64,000 nucleotides of DNA from Arenimonas soli. GTDB lineage: Bacteria; Pseudomonadota; Gammaproteobacteria; Xanthomonadales; Xanthomonadaceae. The translations under genes and the position numbers were made by a program. Shown in pieces: positions 8,423 to 17,789 of this stretch. The first letter of the stretch is position 1; each line of letters begins with the position of its first letter. The stretch is from NCBI RefSeq assembly GCF_014643775.1, contig NZ_BMKC01000001.1, positions 496,001-560,000 on the forward strand, given 5' to 3'. The notes under the pieces were generated by a model. It ran no database searches and had not been told where the DNA came from. It saw nothing but the letters and a program-made list of their open reading frames with translations.

Positions 8423-9052
8423 ATGTTTTCCCTCCAGACCATCTTCGGCAAGGGCGACAAGTTCTACGGCCTGCTCGAGTCCAGCGCCGCCGCCGGCCGC
8501 GAAAGTGCCCGCGCCCTGGGCGAACTGCTGGCCACGCCGCCGGCCGAGCGCTCGCTGGAGCGCTTCAAGGCGGCCCGCCAGCGCGAAAAGGACCTGCACG
8601 CCCAGATCAGCCAGGAGCTGGTGAACACCTTCGTCACCGCGCTCGAGCGCGAGGACATCGAGGCGCTGTCCAATGCCCTGTACCAGATCCCCAAGGTCGT
8701 CGAGAAGTTCGCCGAGCGTTATGCCCTGGCCTCGGAGCGGGTGGGCGACGTGGACTTCATCCCGAGGGCGGCGATGCTTGAACGTGCCTGCAGCGTGCTG
8801 GTGGAAATGGTCGGCCAGCTGCGCCGGGGCATGGCCCTGGAAACCACCAAGGGACTGAACGACAAGCTGCAGGCGATCGAAGCCGAAGCCGACCGGCTTA
8901 TCCTCGAGATGTACCGCGACACCTACACCAACGAAACCGACCCGATGCGCTACCTGATCCTCAAGGACCTCTACGAGATCCTGGAGAAGGCCATCGACCG
9001 CTGCCGCGACGCTGGCAACGTCATCTACAACATCGTGCTCAAGAACGCCTGA
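8423..9052 (+). CDS. DUF47 (PhoU-like) phosphate transport accessory protein
   Basis: 209 residues, all alpha-helical in character, beginning MFSLQTIFGKGDKFYGLLE, a typical DUF47/TIGR00153 start. The ATG follows AAGGA by 7 nt. The gene sits 3 nt before the PiT-type phosphate transporter, a pairing seen in many bacteria, and the protein is taken to modulate that transporter as PhoU does for Pst. It probably acts at the cytoplasmic face of the membrane. Function is from family and context; no catalytic residues are expected. Confidence 0.92.
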   Translation: MFSLQTIFGKGDKFYGLLESSAAAGRESARALGELLATPPAERSLERFKAARQREKDLHAQISQELVNTFVTALEREDIEALSNALYQIPKVVEKFAERYALASERVGDVDFIPRAAMLERACSVLVEMVGQLRRGMALETTKGLNDKLQAIEAEADRLILEMYRDTYTNETDPMRYLILKDLYEILEKAIDRCRDAGNVIYNIVLKNA

Positions 9053-9055
9053 TCC

Positions 9056-10183
<1,128 letters not shown>

Positions 10184-10184
10184 G

Positions 10185-10592
10185 TTACAGCAGGTCGCCG
10201 CCGGCCGAAAGCATGCGCTCCATCTGGTCGCCCAGGCCGCCGATTTCCAGCACGAGGCGGTCGATCTCGGCGGCGGTCAGGGTGTCGTAGGGACGGTTTT
10301 CGCACAGCTGCAGGTAGGGCATGCCGTCGAGTTCGCCGACCGCCAGGAAGCCCACCGGGCTTTGCCAGTTGAAGGCCAGCATGCGCTTGGCGTCCACGCC
10401 GGTCATCGGCGCGATGACGGTGCTCACGCGCAGGTAGGGGCGCTCGGTCTCGTCCATCATTTCCGACAGGAAGATGCTCTGGTGGCGCTTGCCCTTGTCC
10501 AGCGACAGCTGCACGCAGGCCAGGTAGGGCTCGCTGGCGGTCAGCTTGTACTTGCCCTGGAGGTGGCCGCGGATCTGTTCGAAGTTCTGCAT
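10185..10592 (-). CDS. Conserved hypothetical protein, possibly YbjN-like
   Basis: 135-residue soluble acidic protein with no signal peptide or TM segment. It alternates short beta-type stretches (PYLACVQLSL, YLRVSTVIAPM, GFLAVGELDGMPYLQLCENR) with a final helix LTAAEIDRLVLEIGGLGDQ. This layout is reminiscent of the YbjN/CesT chaperone-like fold, but I cannot confirm membership. Convergent with pit. Its start lies about 40 nt from the divergent alkyltransferase-like gene, so the two share a short promoter region. Confidence 0.75.
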   Translation of the reverse strand: MQNFEQIRGHLQGKYKLTASEPYLACVQLSLDKGKRHQSIFLSEMMDETERPYLRVSTVIAPMTGVDAKRMLAFNWQSPVGFLAVGELDGMPYLQLCENRPYDTLTAAEIDRLVLEIGGLGDQMERMLSAGGDLL

Positions 10593-10621
10593 GGTTGCGT
10601 ACTGCTGGCTTGGGGGAGGGC

Positions 10622-10627
10622 TATCCT
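10622..10627 (+). promoter_or_regulatory. Candidate -10 element (TATCCT), leaderless start
   Basis: TATCCT ends 7 nt before the ATG of the alkyltransferase-like gene, and no Shine-Dalgarno sequence fits between. A transcript starting 6-8 nt after this hexamer would begin at or next to the start codon. Confidence 0.4.
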
Positions 10628-10634
10628 AGCGCCC

Positions 10635-11000
10635 ATGCCAGCAAAGCCCAAGGAAAGCCGGGTCCAGGAGCAGCGCCGCCAGGTGCTGGAAGCCGTGCGC
10701 GCGGTGCCGCCCGGGCAGGTCGCGGGTTATGGCGAAATCGCCCGCCGTGCGGGCTTGCCGGGCCGTGCCCGCCTGGTGGCGCGGATCCTGTCCGCCGGCG
10801 ACGAGCCCGGCCTGCCCTGGCACCGCGTGCTGCGTTCGGACGGGCGCATCGCCTTTCCGCCCGATTCGCCGGCTTTCGCCGAACAGGTGCAGCGCCTGCG
10901 GGCCGAGGGCGTGCGGGTGGAAGGTGGGCGGGTTCGCGGCCAGCGGGCCGCCCCCAGCCTCGATGAAATGCTCTGGTCGCCGCCGGGCGGACCCCGCTGA
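10635..11000 (+). CDS. Alkyltransferase-like (ATL) DNA-binding protein
   Basis: 121-residue protein of the Ada/MGMT C-terminal fold: VPPGQVAGYGEIARRAGLPG at residues ~24-43, then LPWHRVLRSDGRI. The PCHR motif of active O6-alkylguanine transferases reads PWHR here, with Trp at residue 62 where the acceptor Cys should be. Known of the family: ATL proteins bind O6-alkylguanine without repairing it and hand the lesion to nucleotide excision repair. It has no Ada regulatory domain. It appears to be a single-gene unit. Confidence 0.92.
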   Translation: MPAKPKESRVQEQRRQVLEAVRAVPPGQVAGYGEIARRAGLPGRARLVARILSAGDEPGLPWHRVLRSDGRIAFPPDSPAFAEQVQRLRAEGVRVEGGRVRGQRAAPSLDEMLWSPPGGPR

Positions 11001-11051
11001 CCTTGCACCGCCAGCCGTTATGATGTGCCGGTCTTTTCCCGGGAAGTCCGC

Positions 11052-11708
11052 ATGTACCTGCCGCCGGTCACCAAGGCCCTGCTGATTGCGCTAGCCGTCG
11101 CCTACCTGGCGCAGATGATGGCGCCGGAGTTTGCATACCTCTATTTCGCGCTGTGGCCATTGGGCGAACACACCCTGGCCACCGGCGCGGATGGCCTGCC
11201 GGTCACGGTCGGCTTCCTGCCCTGGCAGATCCTCAGCTATGGCCTGATGCACGGCAGCCTCGGGCATTTGTTCTTCAATGCGCTGGCGGTCTACATGTTC
11301 GGCGCTTCGCTGGAGCAGACCTGGGGTTCGCGGCGCTACCTGTCGTACTTCATCGTCTGCGTCGCCGGTGCCGGCCTGATCCAGCTGATCGTGGTCACCA
11401 GCGACGTCACCGGCCAGGGCGCCTATGCGACGGTTGGTGCCTCGGGCGGCGTTTTCGGCCTGCTGCTGGCCTACGGCATGTTGTTCCCGAACCGCCAGGT
11501 CATGCTGCTGATCCCGCCGATCCCCATGAAGGCGCGCACCTTCGTCATCGTCTTTGGCGCCATCGAGCTGCTGATGGGCGTGTTCAACACCGCCTCGGGC
11601 ATCGCCCATTTCGCGCACCTGGGCGGCATGCTGTTCGGCTGGCTGATGATCCGCTACTGGCGCGGCCAGCCACCGTTCCGGCCGCGCGGCCCGAGGGCGG
11701 TGCGATGA
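11052..11708 (+). CDS. Rhomboid-family intramembrane serine protease
   Basis: 218 residues with about six TM helices. The catalytic pair is visible: Ser131 in GASGGVFG and His189 in HFAHLGGMLFGW. HGSLGHLFFNALAVYMFG in the second helix matches the rhomboid oxyanion region. The ATG at 11052 is preceded by GGGAAG at 8 nt; a GTG 27 nt upstream is less likely. Substrates are unknown. Its stop overlaps the next start (ATGA), coupling it to a secreted protein of unknown function. Confidence 0.94.
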   Translation: MYLPPVTKALLIALAVAYLAQMMAPEFAYLYFALWPLGEHTLATGADGLPVTVGFLPWQILSYGLMHGSLGHLFFNALAVYMFGASLEQTWGSRRYLSYFIVCVAGAGLIQLIVVTSDVTGQGAYATVGASGGVFGLLLAYGMLFPNRQVMLLIPPIPMKARTFVIVFGAIELLMGVFNTASGIAHFAHLGGMLFGWLMIRYWRGQPPFRPRGPRAVR

Positions 11709-12625
11709 AGCGGCTGTTCGCTTGCACCGTGGCGCTGGCGCTGGCGGCCTGCCTGTCCCCGGCCCGTGCCGACGACGCGGCCCTGCCATTCTGCGCTCCC
11801 GAGGACCTCACGGCCCAGCCGATCAATCCGGACGGGGACAGGGCCCTGCGCCTGGCGACGGCCGCCGGCTGGGAGGCGGAAGGCGCCCAGGCGAACTCCT
11901 TCGAGAAGCTGCAGCTGGGTTCGTTCTATCGGCTGGGGCGGAGCCATCCGGCGGCACTTCTCGAGCGTGACACCGCGAAGGCGCGCGCGCTCCTGGCCCA
12001 TGCCGCGCTGGGCGGACAGCTGACCGCGATGGCCGCATCGGCCGAACTCGAGCTTGAGAACGGCGATCCGATGGCGGGCATGGTCTGGGCCCAGCTCTAC
12101 GCCCACTACATGCAGCGCCAGTTTCCCACCCGGTTCCGGGCCTACCAGGCGGACCTGCTCAGGCGCGCCTTCGACGCATTGCCCCGCGGGGACAGGACGG
12201 CCCAGGAGATCGAAGCGCAAACGGGCGGGTTCCTGGCGACGTACGGCGCACAGATCGACGCGGCCCTGGTCCCCGGCGGCGATGATGGTGGCGGGCCGGC
12301 GCCGGACTGCCGCCCGGTGCACGAGGTCTACACGACCCAGCTCGAACTTGATCAACCGCGCGTGCCGCTGGCCGGCGGACGCAACACCGTCAACCGCTAC
12401 CGCATGTACGAGCCCGGCCTGGCGCTTTACAAGCTGCATGTCTCGCCTTCCGGCGAGGTCGTCCGGGCCATGGTCGTCGAGAGCCTGCCCGGGCCAGCCG
12501 CCGGCAAGGGTTTGATGCGCTCGGTGATGCGGCTGCGGTTCAATGCGGTCGATGAAGACGCGCCGATCCGCGTCGTGCTGCTGCCGATGTCGTTCGACGA
12601 CCACTCGGTGAAGTTCCGCGACTGA
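11705..12625 (+). CDS. Secreted protein of unknown function (Sel1-like and TonB-C-like parts)
   Basis: 306 residues with a signal peptide (MKRLFACTVALALAACLSPA, cleavage after ARA). A serine follows the AAC, so it is not a clear lipoprotein. Residues ~50-150 are helical with a Sel1/TPR-like feel (KLQLGSFYRLG, ALLAHAALGGQLTAMA). The last ~90 residues (ALYKLHVSPSGEVVRAMVVE onward) look like the C-terminal domain of TonB-type proteins. I do not recognise a specific function. It overlaps the rhomboid stop by 4 nt, so a link to that protease (substrate or partner) is possible but only inferred. Confidence 0.75.
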   Translation: MKRLFACTVALALAACLSPARADDAALPFCAPEDLTAQPINPDGDRALRLATAAGWEAEGAQANSFEKLQLGSFYRLGRSHPAALLERDTAKARALLAHAALGGQLTAMAASAELELENGDPMAGMVWAQLYAHYMQRQFPTRFRAYQADLLRRAFDALPRGDRTAQEIEAQTGGFLATYGAQIDAALVPGGDDGGGPAPDCRPVHEVYTTQLELDQPRVPLAGGRNTVNRYRMYEPGLALYKLHVSPSGEVVRAMVVESLPGPAAGKGLMRSVMRLRFNAVDEDAPIRVVLLPMSFDDHSVKFRD

Positions 12626-12664
12626 CGCCACCCTTGGGCGGCGGGCTGCGGGACCCCGGGCCCG

Positions 12665-15508
12665 TCAGCGCCGCAGTTGCAGGAAGTCGGTGCTCGCCAC
12701 CAGGCGCAGGCTGTCGAGCCGCGGGCGCGCGGTGGGCAGCGCCGCCAGCACGGCCTCGCGCTCGGCCTCCAGGGCCGCGATCTCGGCGGGGCGCACCGCC
12801 GGGTTGACGTGGGCGAGCGCGCGCAGGCGCTGGATCTCGGCCGACAGGGTCGCGTCGGCGCGTGCCAGGGCTTCGTCGATGCGTTCCCGTGCCGCGGCCA
12901 TCGCCGCGTCGCGGGTGCGCTCGAGCATGGGCGGCACCAGCGCCGCCAGCACCTTGCGCTGCGGTCCCAGGTCGAACACGCGGTCGCCGGCGCGGTGGCG
13001 GGCGCGGTCGCCGGGCGCGAAGCCGGGGCGCGGCTGCAGGCGGGTGTCCACGGCCACCGACAGCGGCGTCGGCGGCAGCCAGCGTTCGATGTCCAGGCGC
13101 GCGTCGGCGACGCATTCGATGACGTTCACCGCTTCAAGCACGACCGTGCGCGGCGGCAGCACGTCGTCGACCAGGAAGGCGGCGTTGCCGCTTTCGCCCG
13201 AGATCAGCAGGTCGGTGGCGGTCAGCATCAGCGGGTGGTCGGGCCGCAGGTAGAGCAGGTCGTCGCGGGCCAGCGCGGTGGCCCGGTCGGTGGTGCAGGC
13301 GCGCATGCCCTGGCGCAGCTCCTCGAAGCCGTCCACGGACAGGTGTTCGGGATCGAGCAGCCAGGTGTTCGGGCCCAGCGGTTCGTTGTGCACGCCGAAA
13401 CTTTCCAGCAGGCGCAGCGGGTAGTCGTCCAGGGCGGCGTGCAGGTCGTCGGAGACCAGGGCCTGGCGAAGCGCGTCGCGTTCGCCCAGGCCGCGGCTGC
13501 CCAGTTCGAGCAGGCGGTCGCGACCCTCGGAGATCAGTCGCGCGACTTCGGCGTGGCGCGCGCGGGTGTGTTCGAGCAGTTCACCGAATGCGGGCTCGCG
13601 GGCGTCGGCATCCATGGCCGCCAGCTGCAGCAATTCGGCACCGAAGCCGCGCAGCATCTCGCGGCCGTCGGCCAGGACCTGGCGGAAGGCGTCCAGGCCT
13701 TCGTGCAGCCAGCGCTGCAGGACTTCCTGGGCGCTGCCGGCCACCGCAGCGGCGTGCAGGTTGACGTCGCCAGTCTGGCCGATGCGGTCGAGGCGGCCGA
13801 TGCGCTGTTCAAGCATGTCCGGGTGCAGCGGCAGGTCCCAGAACACCAGGTGCTGGGCGAACTGGAAGTTGCGGCCCTCGGCGCCGATTTCGCTCGAGAC
13901 CAGCAGGCGCGCGCCTTCGGGGTCGGCGAAAAACGCGGCGTTGCGGTCGCGCTGCAGCAGATTCATGTCTTCGTGGAAACGCGCCACCTGCAGGCCGCTG
14001 CGCAGGCGCAGGGCTTCTTCGATGGCCTGCACCTTGGCGCGCGACCGGCACAGCAGCAGCACCTTGGCCGGGGCGAGCGCGTCCAGGGTTTCCAGCAGCC
14101 AGTCCATGCGCGGGTCGCGGGTGAAGTCGTGCGCGGGCTCGTCGTCGGTTTCGCCGACGTCGTGCGCGAATTCGGCGCGCAGCGTACCCAGCACGGTGGG
14201 GTCTTCGGGCGCGGGCAGGGTGGCCAGGTGCGGGATGCGCTGCGGGAAACCACCGACGGCGGCGCGGCGGTTGCGCACCATCACCCGGCCGGTGCCGTGG
14301 CGGTCGACCAGGTCGGCCAGCAGCGCGTCGCGCGCGGCGGCGTCGCCGGCGGCGATGCGGGCCAGGCGCTGGGCCAGGTGGTCGCCGTCCTCGGGGAACA
14401 GGCCGGCCAGGGTTTCCATGTCCCGGGTGGTCAGGGCCTGGTCGTCGAGCAGGCGGCCGGCCAGTGCGGAGAGGCCCAGGTAACCCTTGGTTTCGGCGCG
14501 GAAGGCGTCCAGGTCGGTGTAGCGCGCCGGGTCGAGCAGGCGCAGGCGGGCGAAGTGGCCGCCCAGGCCCAGCTGTTCCGGCGTGGCCGTCAGCAGCAGC
14601 AGTCCCGGCGCGCGCGCCGACAGTGACTCGACCAGGGCATACCCCGGGCTGGTGAACTCAGGGGTCCAGACCAGGTGGTGGGCTTCGTCGACCAGCAGCA
14701 GGTCCCAGCCCGCGGCCAGGGCCTGGCGGGCGCGCTTCTCGTGGCTGGCCAGCCAGTCCACCGAGGCGATGACGCATTGTTCGTCCTCGAAGGGGTTGGC
14801 CTTGGGTTCGGTCATCTCCAGCGATTCGCAGCGCTCTTCGTCGTAGATGGCGAAGGGCAGGTTGAAGCGGCGCAGCAGTTCGACGAACCACTGGTTGACC
14901 AGGCTCTCGGGCACCAGCACCAGCACCCGGCGGGCGCGGCCCGAGGCCAGCATCTGCGCGGTCACCAGGCAGGCTTCGATGGTCTTGCCCAGGCCGACCT
15001 CGTCGGCCAGCAGCAGGCGCGGGGGCCGGCGCGCGGCGGCGGCCTCGGCCACCTGCAGCTGGTGCGGCACCAGGTCGATGCGCGCGCCCAGCACGCCCCA
15101 GCCCGGGTGCGCGCGCGCCTCGGCGCGGCGGCGCAGGCATTCGACCCGGAATTCGAACTGGTCGTTGCGGTCCACGCGGCCCGACAGTAGGCGGGAATCG
15201 GCCTGCGATACCGGCTGTTCGGCGTCGAGCGCGCCTTCGGGATGCCATTGGCCGTCGCACAGGTAGTGCACGTGGCCTTCGCGGTCCTCGACCTGTTCGA
15301 CGGTCTTGTCGCTGCCCTCGACGCGCACGCGCTCGCCGGGGCGGAACACGGCGCGCAGCAGCGGCGCCGAGCCCAGGGCATACATGCGCACCACGCCGGT
15401 GCCGGTGAAGACGATCTGCACCTGGCGGCCGGCCAGGCGCAGCACCGTGCCCAGGCCCAGTTCGGGTTCGGCGCTGGAAAACCAGCGTTGGCCGGGGGTA
15501 AAAAGCAT
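12665..15508 (-). CDS. rapA: RNA polymerase-associated SWI2/SNF2 ATPase RapA
   Basis: 947 residues (E. coli RapA has 968). It begins with a Tudor-like region (MLFTPGQRWFSSAEPELGLG). The ATPase core has Walker A in LLADEVGLGKTIEACLVTAQ, the DEAH box in LLLVDEAHHLVW, and motif VI in QRIGRLDRIGQTGDVNLH. A long C-terminal region follows, as in RapA. It recycles RNA polymerase after transcription. The chosen ATG has a GTGGAG ribosome site, and a TAGAAT hexamer on the minus strand at 15539-15534 is a plausible -10. An upstream in-frame start would add 38 unrelated residues. Confidence 0.95.
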   Translation of the reverse strand: MLFTPGQRWFSSAEPELGLGTVLRLAGRQVQIVFTGTGVVRMYALGSAPLLRAVFRPGERVRVEGSDKTVEQVEDREGHVHYLCDGQWHPEGALDAEQPVSQADSRLLSGRVDRNDQFEFRVECLRRRAEARAHPGWGVLGARIDLVPHQLQVAEAAAARRPPRLLLADEVGLGKTIEACLVTAQMLASGRARRVLVLVPESLVNQWFVELLRRFNLPFAIYDEERCESLEMTEPKANPFEDEQCVIASVDWLASHEKRARQALAAGWDLLLVDEAHHLVWTPEFTSPGYALVESLSARAPGLLLLTATPEQLGLGGHFARLRLLDPARYTDLDAFRAETKGYLGLSALAGRLLDDQALTTRDMETLAGLFPEDGDHLAQRLARIAAGDAAARDALLADLVDRHGTGRVMVRNRRAAVGGFPQRIPHLATLPAPEDPTVLGTLRAEFAHDVGETDDEPAHDFTRDPRMDWLLETLDALAPAKVLLLCRSRAKVQAIEEALRLRSGLQVARFHEDMNLLQRDRNAAFFADPEGARLLVSSEIGAEGRNFQFAQHLVFWDLPLHPDMLEQRIGRLDRIGQTGDVNLHAAAVAGSAQEVLQRWLHEGLDAFRQVLADGREMLRGFGAELLQLAAMDADAREPAFGELLEHTRARHAEVARLISEGRDRLLELGSRGLGERDALRQALVSDDLHAALDDYPLRLLESFGVHNEPLGPNTWLLDPEHLSVDGFEELRQGMRACTTDRATALARDDLLYLRPDHPLMLTATDLLISGESGNAAFLVDDVLPPRTVVLEAVNVIECVADARLDIERWLPPTPLSVAVDTRLQPRPGFAPGDRARHRAGDRVFDLGPQRKVLAALVPPMLERTRDAAMAAARERIDEALARADATLSAEIQRLRALAHVNPAVRPAEIAALEAEREAVLAALPTARPRLDSLRLVASTDFLQLRR

Positions 15509-15590
15509 GCGCAGCTCCACTCGGGGGAGGGCGATTCTACAGCCCCCGCGGCAGGCTGGCCCAATCACGTTCCCCGTGCCTGAACGCGAA

Positions 15591-15612
15591 CGGCCCGGGC
15601 AAGCCCGGGCCG
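15591..15612 (-). terminator. Perfect GC-rich hairpin after the M13 peptidase gene
   Basis: A 9-bp perfect stem (CGGCCCGGG / CCCGGGCCG) with a 4-nt loop lies 26 bp past the stop of the M13 gene in its reading direction. On the minus strand it is followed by TTCGCGTTC, a weak U-tract. Likely a terminator of the peptidase operon. Confidence 0.5.
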
Positions 15613-15637
15613 TCCTGGTCACGCACTGCCTGGCGGC

Positions 15638-17740
15638 TTACCAGATCGAGACGCGATCGGCCTGCGAGCGCACCATGGCGTCGCCTTCCTGGCAGCTGAA
15701 GGCGGCCGCGAAAACCGGCAGGTTCGAGGGCGCGCCGATGGCCCGGAAGCGGGCCGGGGCGTGCGGATCGGTCTGCAGGCGCACGCGCAGTTCCTCGTCC
15801 TTGAAGTTGCGGCGCCAGACGGTGGCCCAGTTCATGAAGAAGCGCTGGTCCTGGGTGTAACCGTCGATCTCGCCGACCTTCTTGTTCTCGAGGTCGCGCT
15901 GCAGGGCGTCGAAGGCCACGGCCAGGCCGCCCAGGTCGGCGATGTTCTCGCCCAGGGTCAGGTTGCCGTTGACGTGCAGGCCGTCGATGGATTCATAGGC
16001 GTCGAACTGCGCCACCAGCTGGTCGGTGCGGGACTTGAAGCCTTCCTTGTCCTTGTCGCTCCACCAGTTCTCGAAGTTGCCGGAGGCTCCGAAGCGGCTG
16101 CCCTGGTCGTCGTAGCCGTGGATCATCTCGTGGCCGATCACCGCGCCGATGCCGCCGTAGTTCAGGGCCGGGTCGGCGTCAATGTCGAAGAAGGGCGGCT
16201 GCAGGATCGCGGCCGGGAACACGATCTCGTTGGCCAGCGGGTTGTAGTAGGCGTTGACCGTCTGCGGGCTCATGCCCCACTCGGTCTTGTCCACCGGCTT
16301 GCCGATCTTGGCCAAGTTGAAGCGGTAGTTGAAGGCGTTGGCGGCCATCAGGTTGGCCACGTAACCGTCGCGGCTGGTGGCCAGGGCACTCCAGTCACGC
16401 CACTTGTCCGGGTAGCCGATCTTCGGGGTGAATGCGGCCCACTTCTCCAGCGCTTTTTCCTTGGTTTCCGCGCCCATCCACTCCAGGCCCTCGATGCGGG
16501 TCTTGAGCGCGTCCGACAGGTTGCCGACCAGGTCCTGCATGCGTTCCTTGGCTTCCGGCGGGAAGGCCACGGCCACGTATTCCTGGCCCAGGGCCTCGCC
16601 CATCTGGCCGTTGATGGTGTTGAGCACGCGCTTCCAGCGCGGCTGCATTTCCTGCTGGCCGCGCAGGGTCTTGCCGTAGAAGTTGAAGTTTTCCTCGGCG
16701 AAGGCGCTGGCCAGGAAGGGCGCGGCGTTGTCGACGGCGTGGAAACGCAGGTAGGCCTGCCAGTCCCCGACCGGCACGTCGGCCAGCATCTTGCTGACCT
16801 CGGCGTGGAAGTCGGGCTGCGCCAGGGAGAACATGGCCGGCGCCGGCACGCCCTGGGAGTCGAAGAAGCGCGACCAGGCGAAGTTCGGGCTGACCGCGTC
16901 GGCCTGCTCCAGGTTGACCGGGTTGTAGTACTTGGACACGTCGCGGGAAAGTTCTTCGCTCGACAGCGACTTGCCGGCCAGGCGGGTCTCGAAGGCCATC
17001 ACGGCCTGGGCCTGGGTGGCGGCGGTGGCGGCGTCGGCGCCGGCCAGTTCCAGCACCCTGGCGACGTGCGCGACGTAGGCCTCGCGGATGGCGGCGTGTT
17101 TTTCGTCGAAGTAATAGCCCTTGTCCGGCAGGCCCAGGCCACCCTGGGTGGCGTAGGCGATGTTCATGGTCGAGTTCTTGAAATCAGCCTCGGGGCCGAA
17201 TCCGAACACGAAGGCCTGGCCCTTGGCGTAGCTGTCGCGCAGCCACTGGGCGACGGCGTCGCCGGAGTCGAGCCCGGCGATGCCGTCGAGCGTCGGCTGC
17301 AGGGGCGCGAGTCCGGCGGCTTCGATGCTGGCCTCGTCCATGCCGGTGGCCCAGATATCGCCGATCAGCTTGGCGGTGCCGTCGGCGTCCGGGCGGGCGG
17401 CGAGGTTTTCAACCAGGGCGTGCTGGATTTCCAGCGAACGTTCGGCCAGGGCTTCGAAGCTGCCCCAGGTGGTGCGGTCGGCGGGCACCGGGTTGGCGGC
17501 CAGCCACTTGCCGTTGACGAACTGGTCGAGGTCCGTGCAGGCCGGGACGCTGGTGTCGAGGTCGGCGGCCTGCAGGGCGATCATCGGGGCCTTGATGGCC
17601 GACATGTCGATCGCGGGCGCGGCGGTTTCGCCGGCGGTCTCCACCGCCGTCGTTTCCGGGGCGTCGGACTGCTGGCAGGCGGCCAGGGCGACGGTGACGG
17701 CAAGCGCCAGCGCCAGGGGTTTCGCGGAACGAAGATTCAC
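15638..17740 (-). CDS. M13-family zinc metallopeptidase lipoprotein (PepO-like), second copy of a tandem pair
   Basis: 700 residues from a GTG start preceded by GGAG at 6 nt. The N-terminus is a lipoprotein signal with lipobox LAAC followed by QQ, so it is anchored in the envelope. It has an M13_N domain about residues 60-440 and a peptidase M13 domain to the end. The zinc site HEMIH sits in VIGHEMIHGYDDQGSRFG, and the third ligand region is ENIADLGGLAVAFDAL. Neprilysin/PepO enzymes cleave short peptides. Preceded by a paralogue on the same strand with a 49-bp gap. Confidence 0.95.
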   Translation of the reverse strand: MNLRSAKPLALALAVTVALAACQQSDAPETTAVETAGETAAPAIDMSAIKAPMIALQAADLDTSVPACTDLDQFVNGKWLAANPVPADRTTWGSFEALAERSLEIQHALVENLAARPDADGTAKLIGDIWATGMDEASIEAAGLAPLQPTLDGIAGLDSGDAVAQWLRDSYAKGQAFVFGFGPEADFKNSTMNIAYATQGGLGLPDKGYYFDEKHAAIREAYVAHVARVLELAGADAATAATQAQAVMAFETRLAGKSLSSEELSRDVSKYYNPVNLEQADAVSPNFAWSRFFDSQGVPAPAMFSLAQPDFHAEVSKMLADVPVGDWQAYLRFHAVDNAAPFLASAFAEENFNFYGKTLRGQQEMQPRWKRVLNTINGQMGEALGQEYVAVAFPPEAKERMQDLVGNLSDALKTRIEGLEWMGAETKEKALEKWAAFTPKIGYPDKWRDWSALATSRDGYVANLMAANAFNYRFNLAKIGKPVDKTEWGMSPQTVNAYYNPLANEIVFPAAILQPPFFDIDADPALNYGGIGAVIGHEMIHGYDDQGSRFGASGNFENWWSDKDKEGFKSRTDQLVAQFDAYESIDGLHVNGNLTLGENIADLGGLAVAFDALQRDLENKKVGEIDGYTQDQRFFMNWATVWRRNFKDEELRVRLQTDPHAPARFRAIGAPSNLPVFAAAFSCQEGDAMVRSQADRVSIW

Positions 17741-17751
17741 GGTGTTCTCCA

Positions 17752-17788
17752 GCCCCCGGGAAGGGGGCATCAGGTGGAAGGGGGGGGG
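17752..17788 (-). other. Intercistronic hairpin and C9 tract between the two M13 genes
   Basis: On the minus strand the stop codon TAA of the upstream peptidase is followed by G and nine C residues (17788-17780). A hairpin built from GCCCCC and GGGGGC (17768-17752) comes next and abuts the TGGAG ribosome site of the downstream peptidase. The structure could attenuate or modulate translation of the second gene. The homopolymer is slip-prone but non-coding. Confidence 0.5.
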
Positions 17789-17789
17789 C

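Noticed and set aside
17780-17788. G9/C9 tract as a phase-variation switch
   Set aside because: It is outside both reading frames, directly after a stop codon, so slippage cannot change a protein. Any effect would only be on the intercistronic structure.
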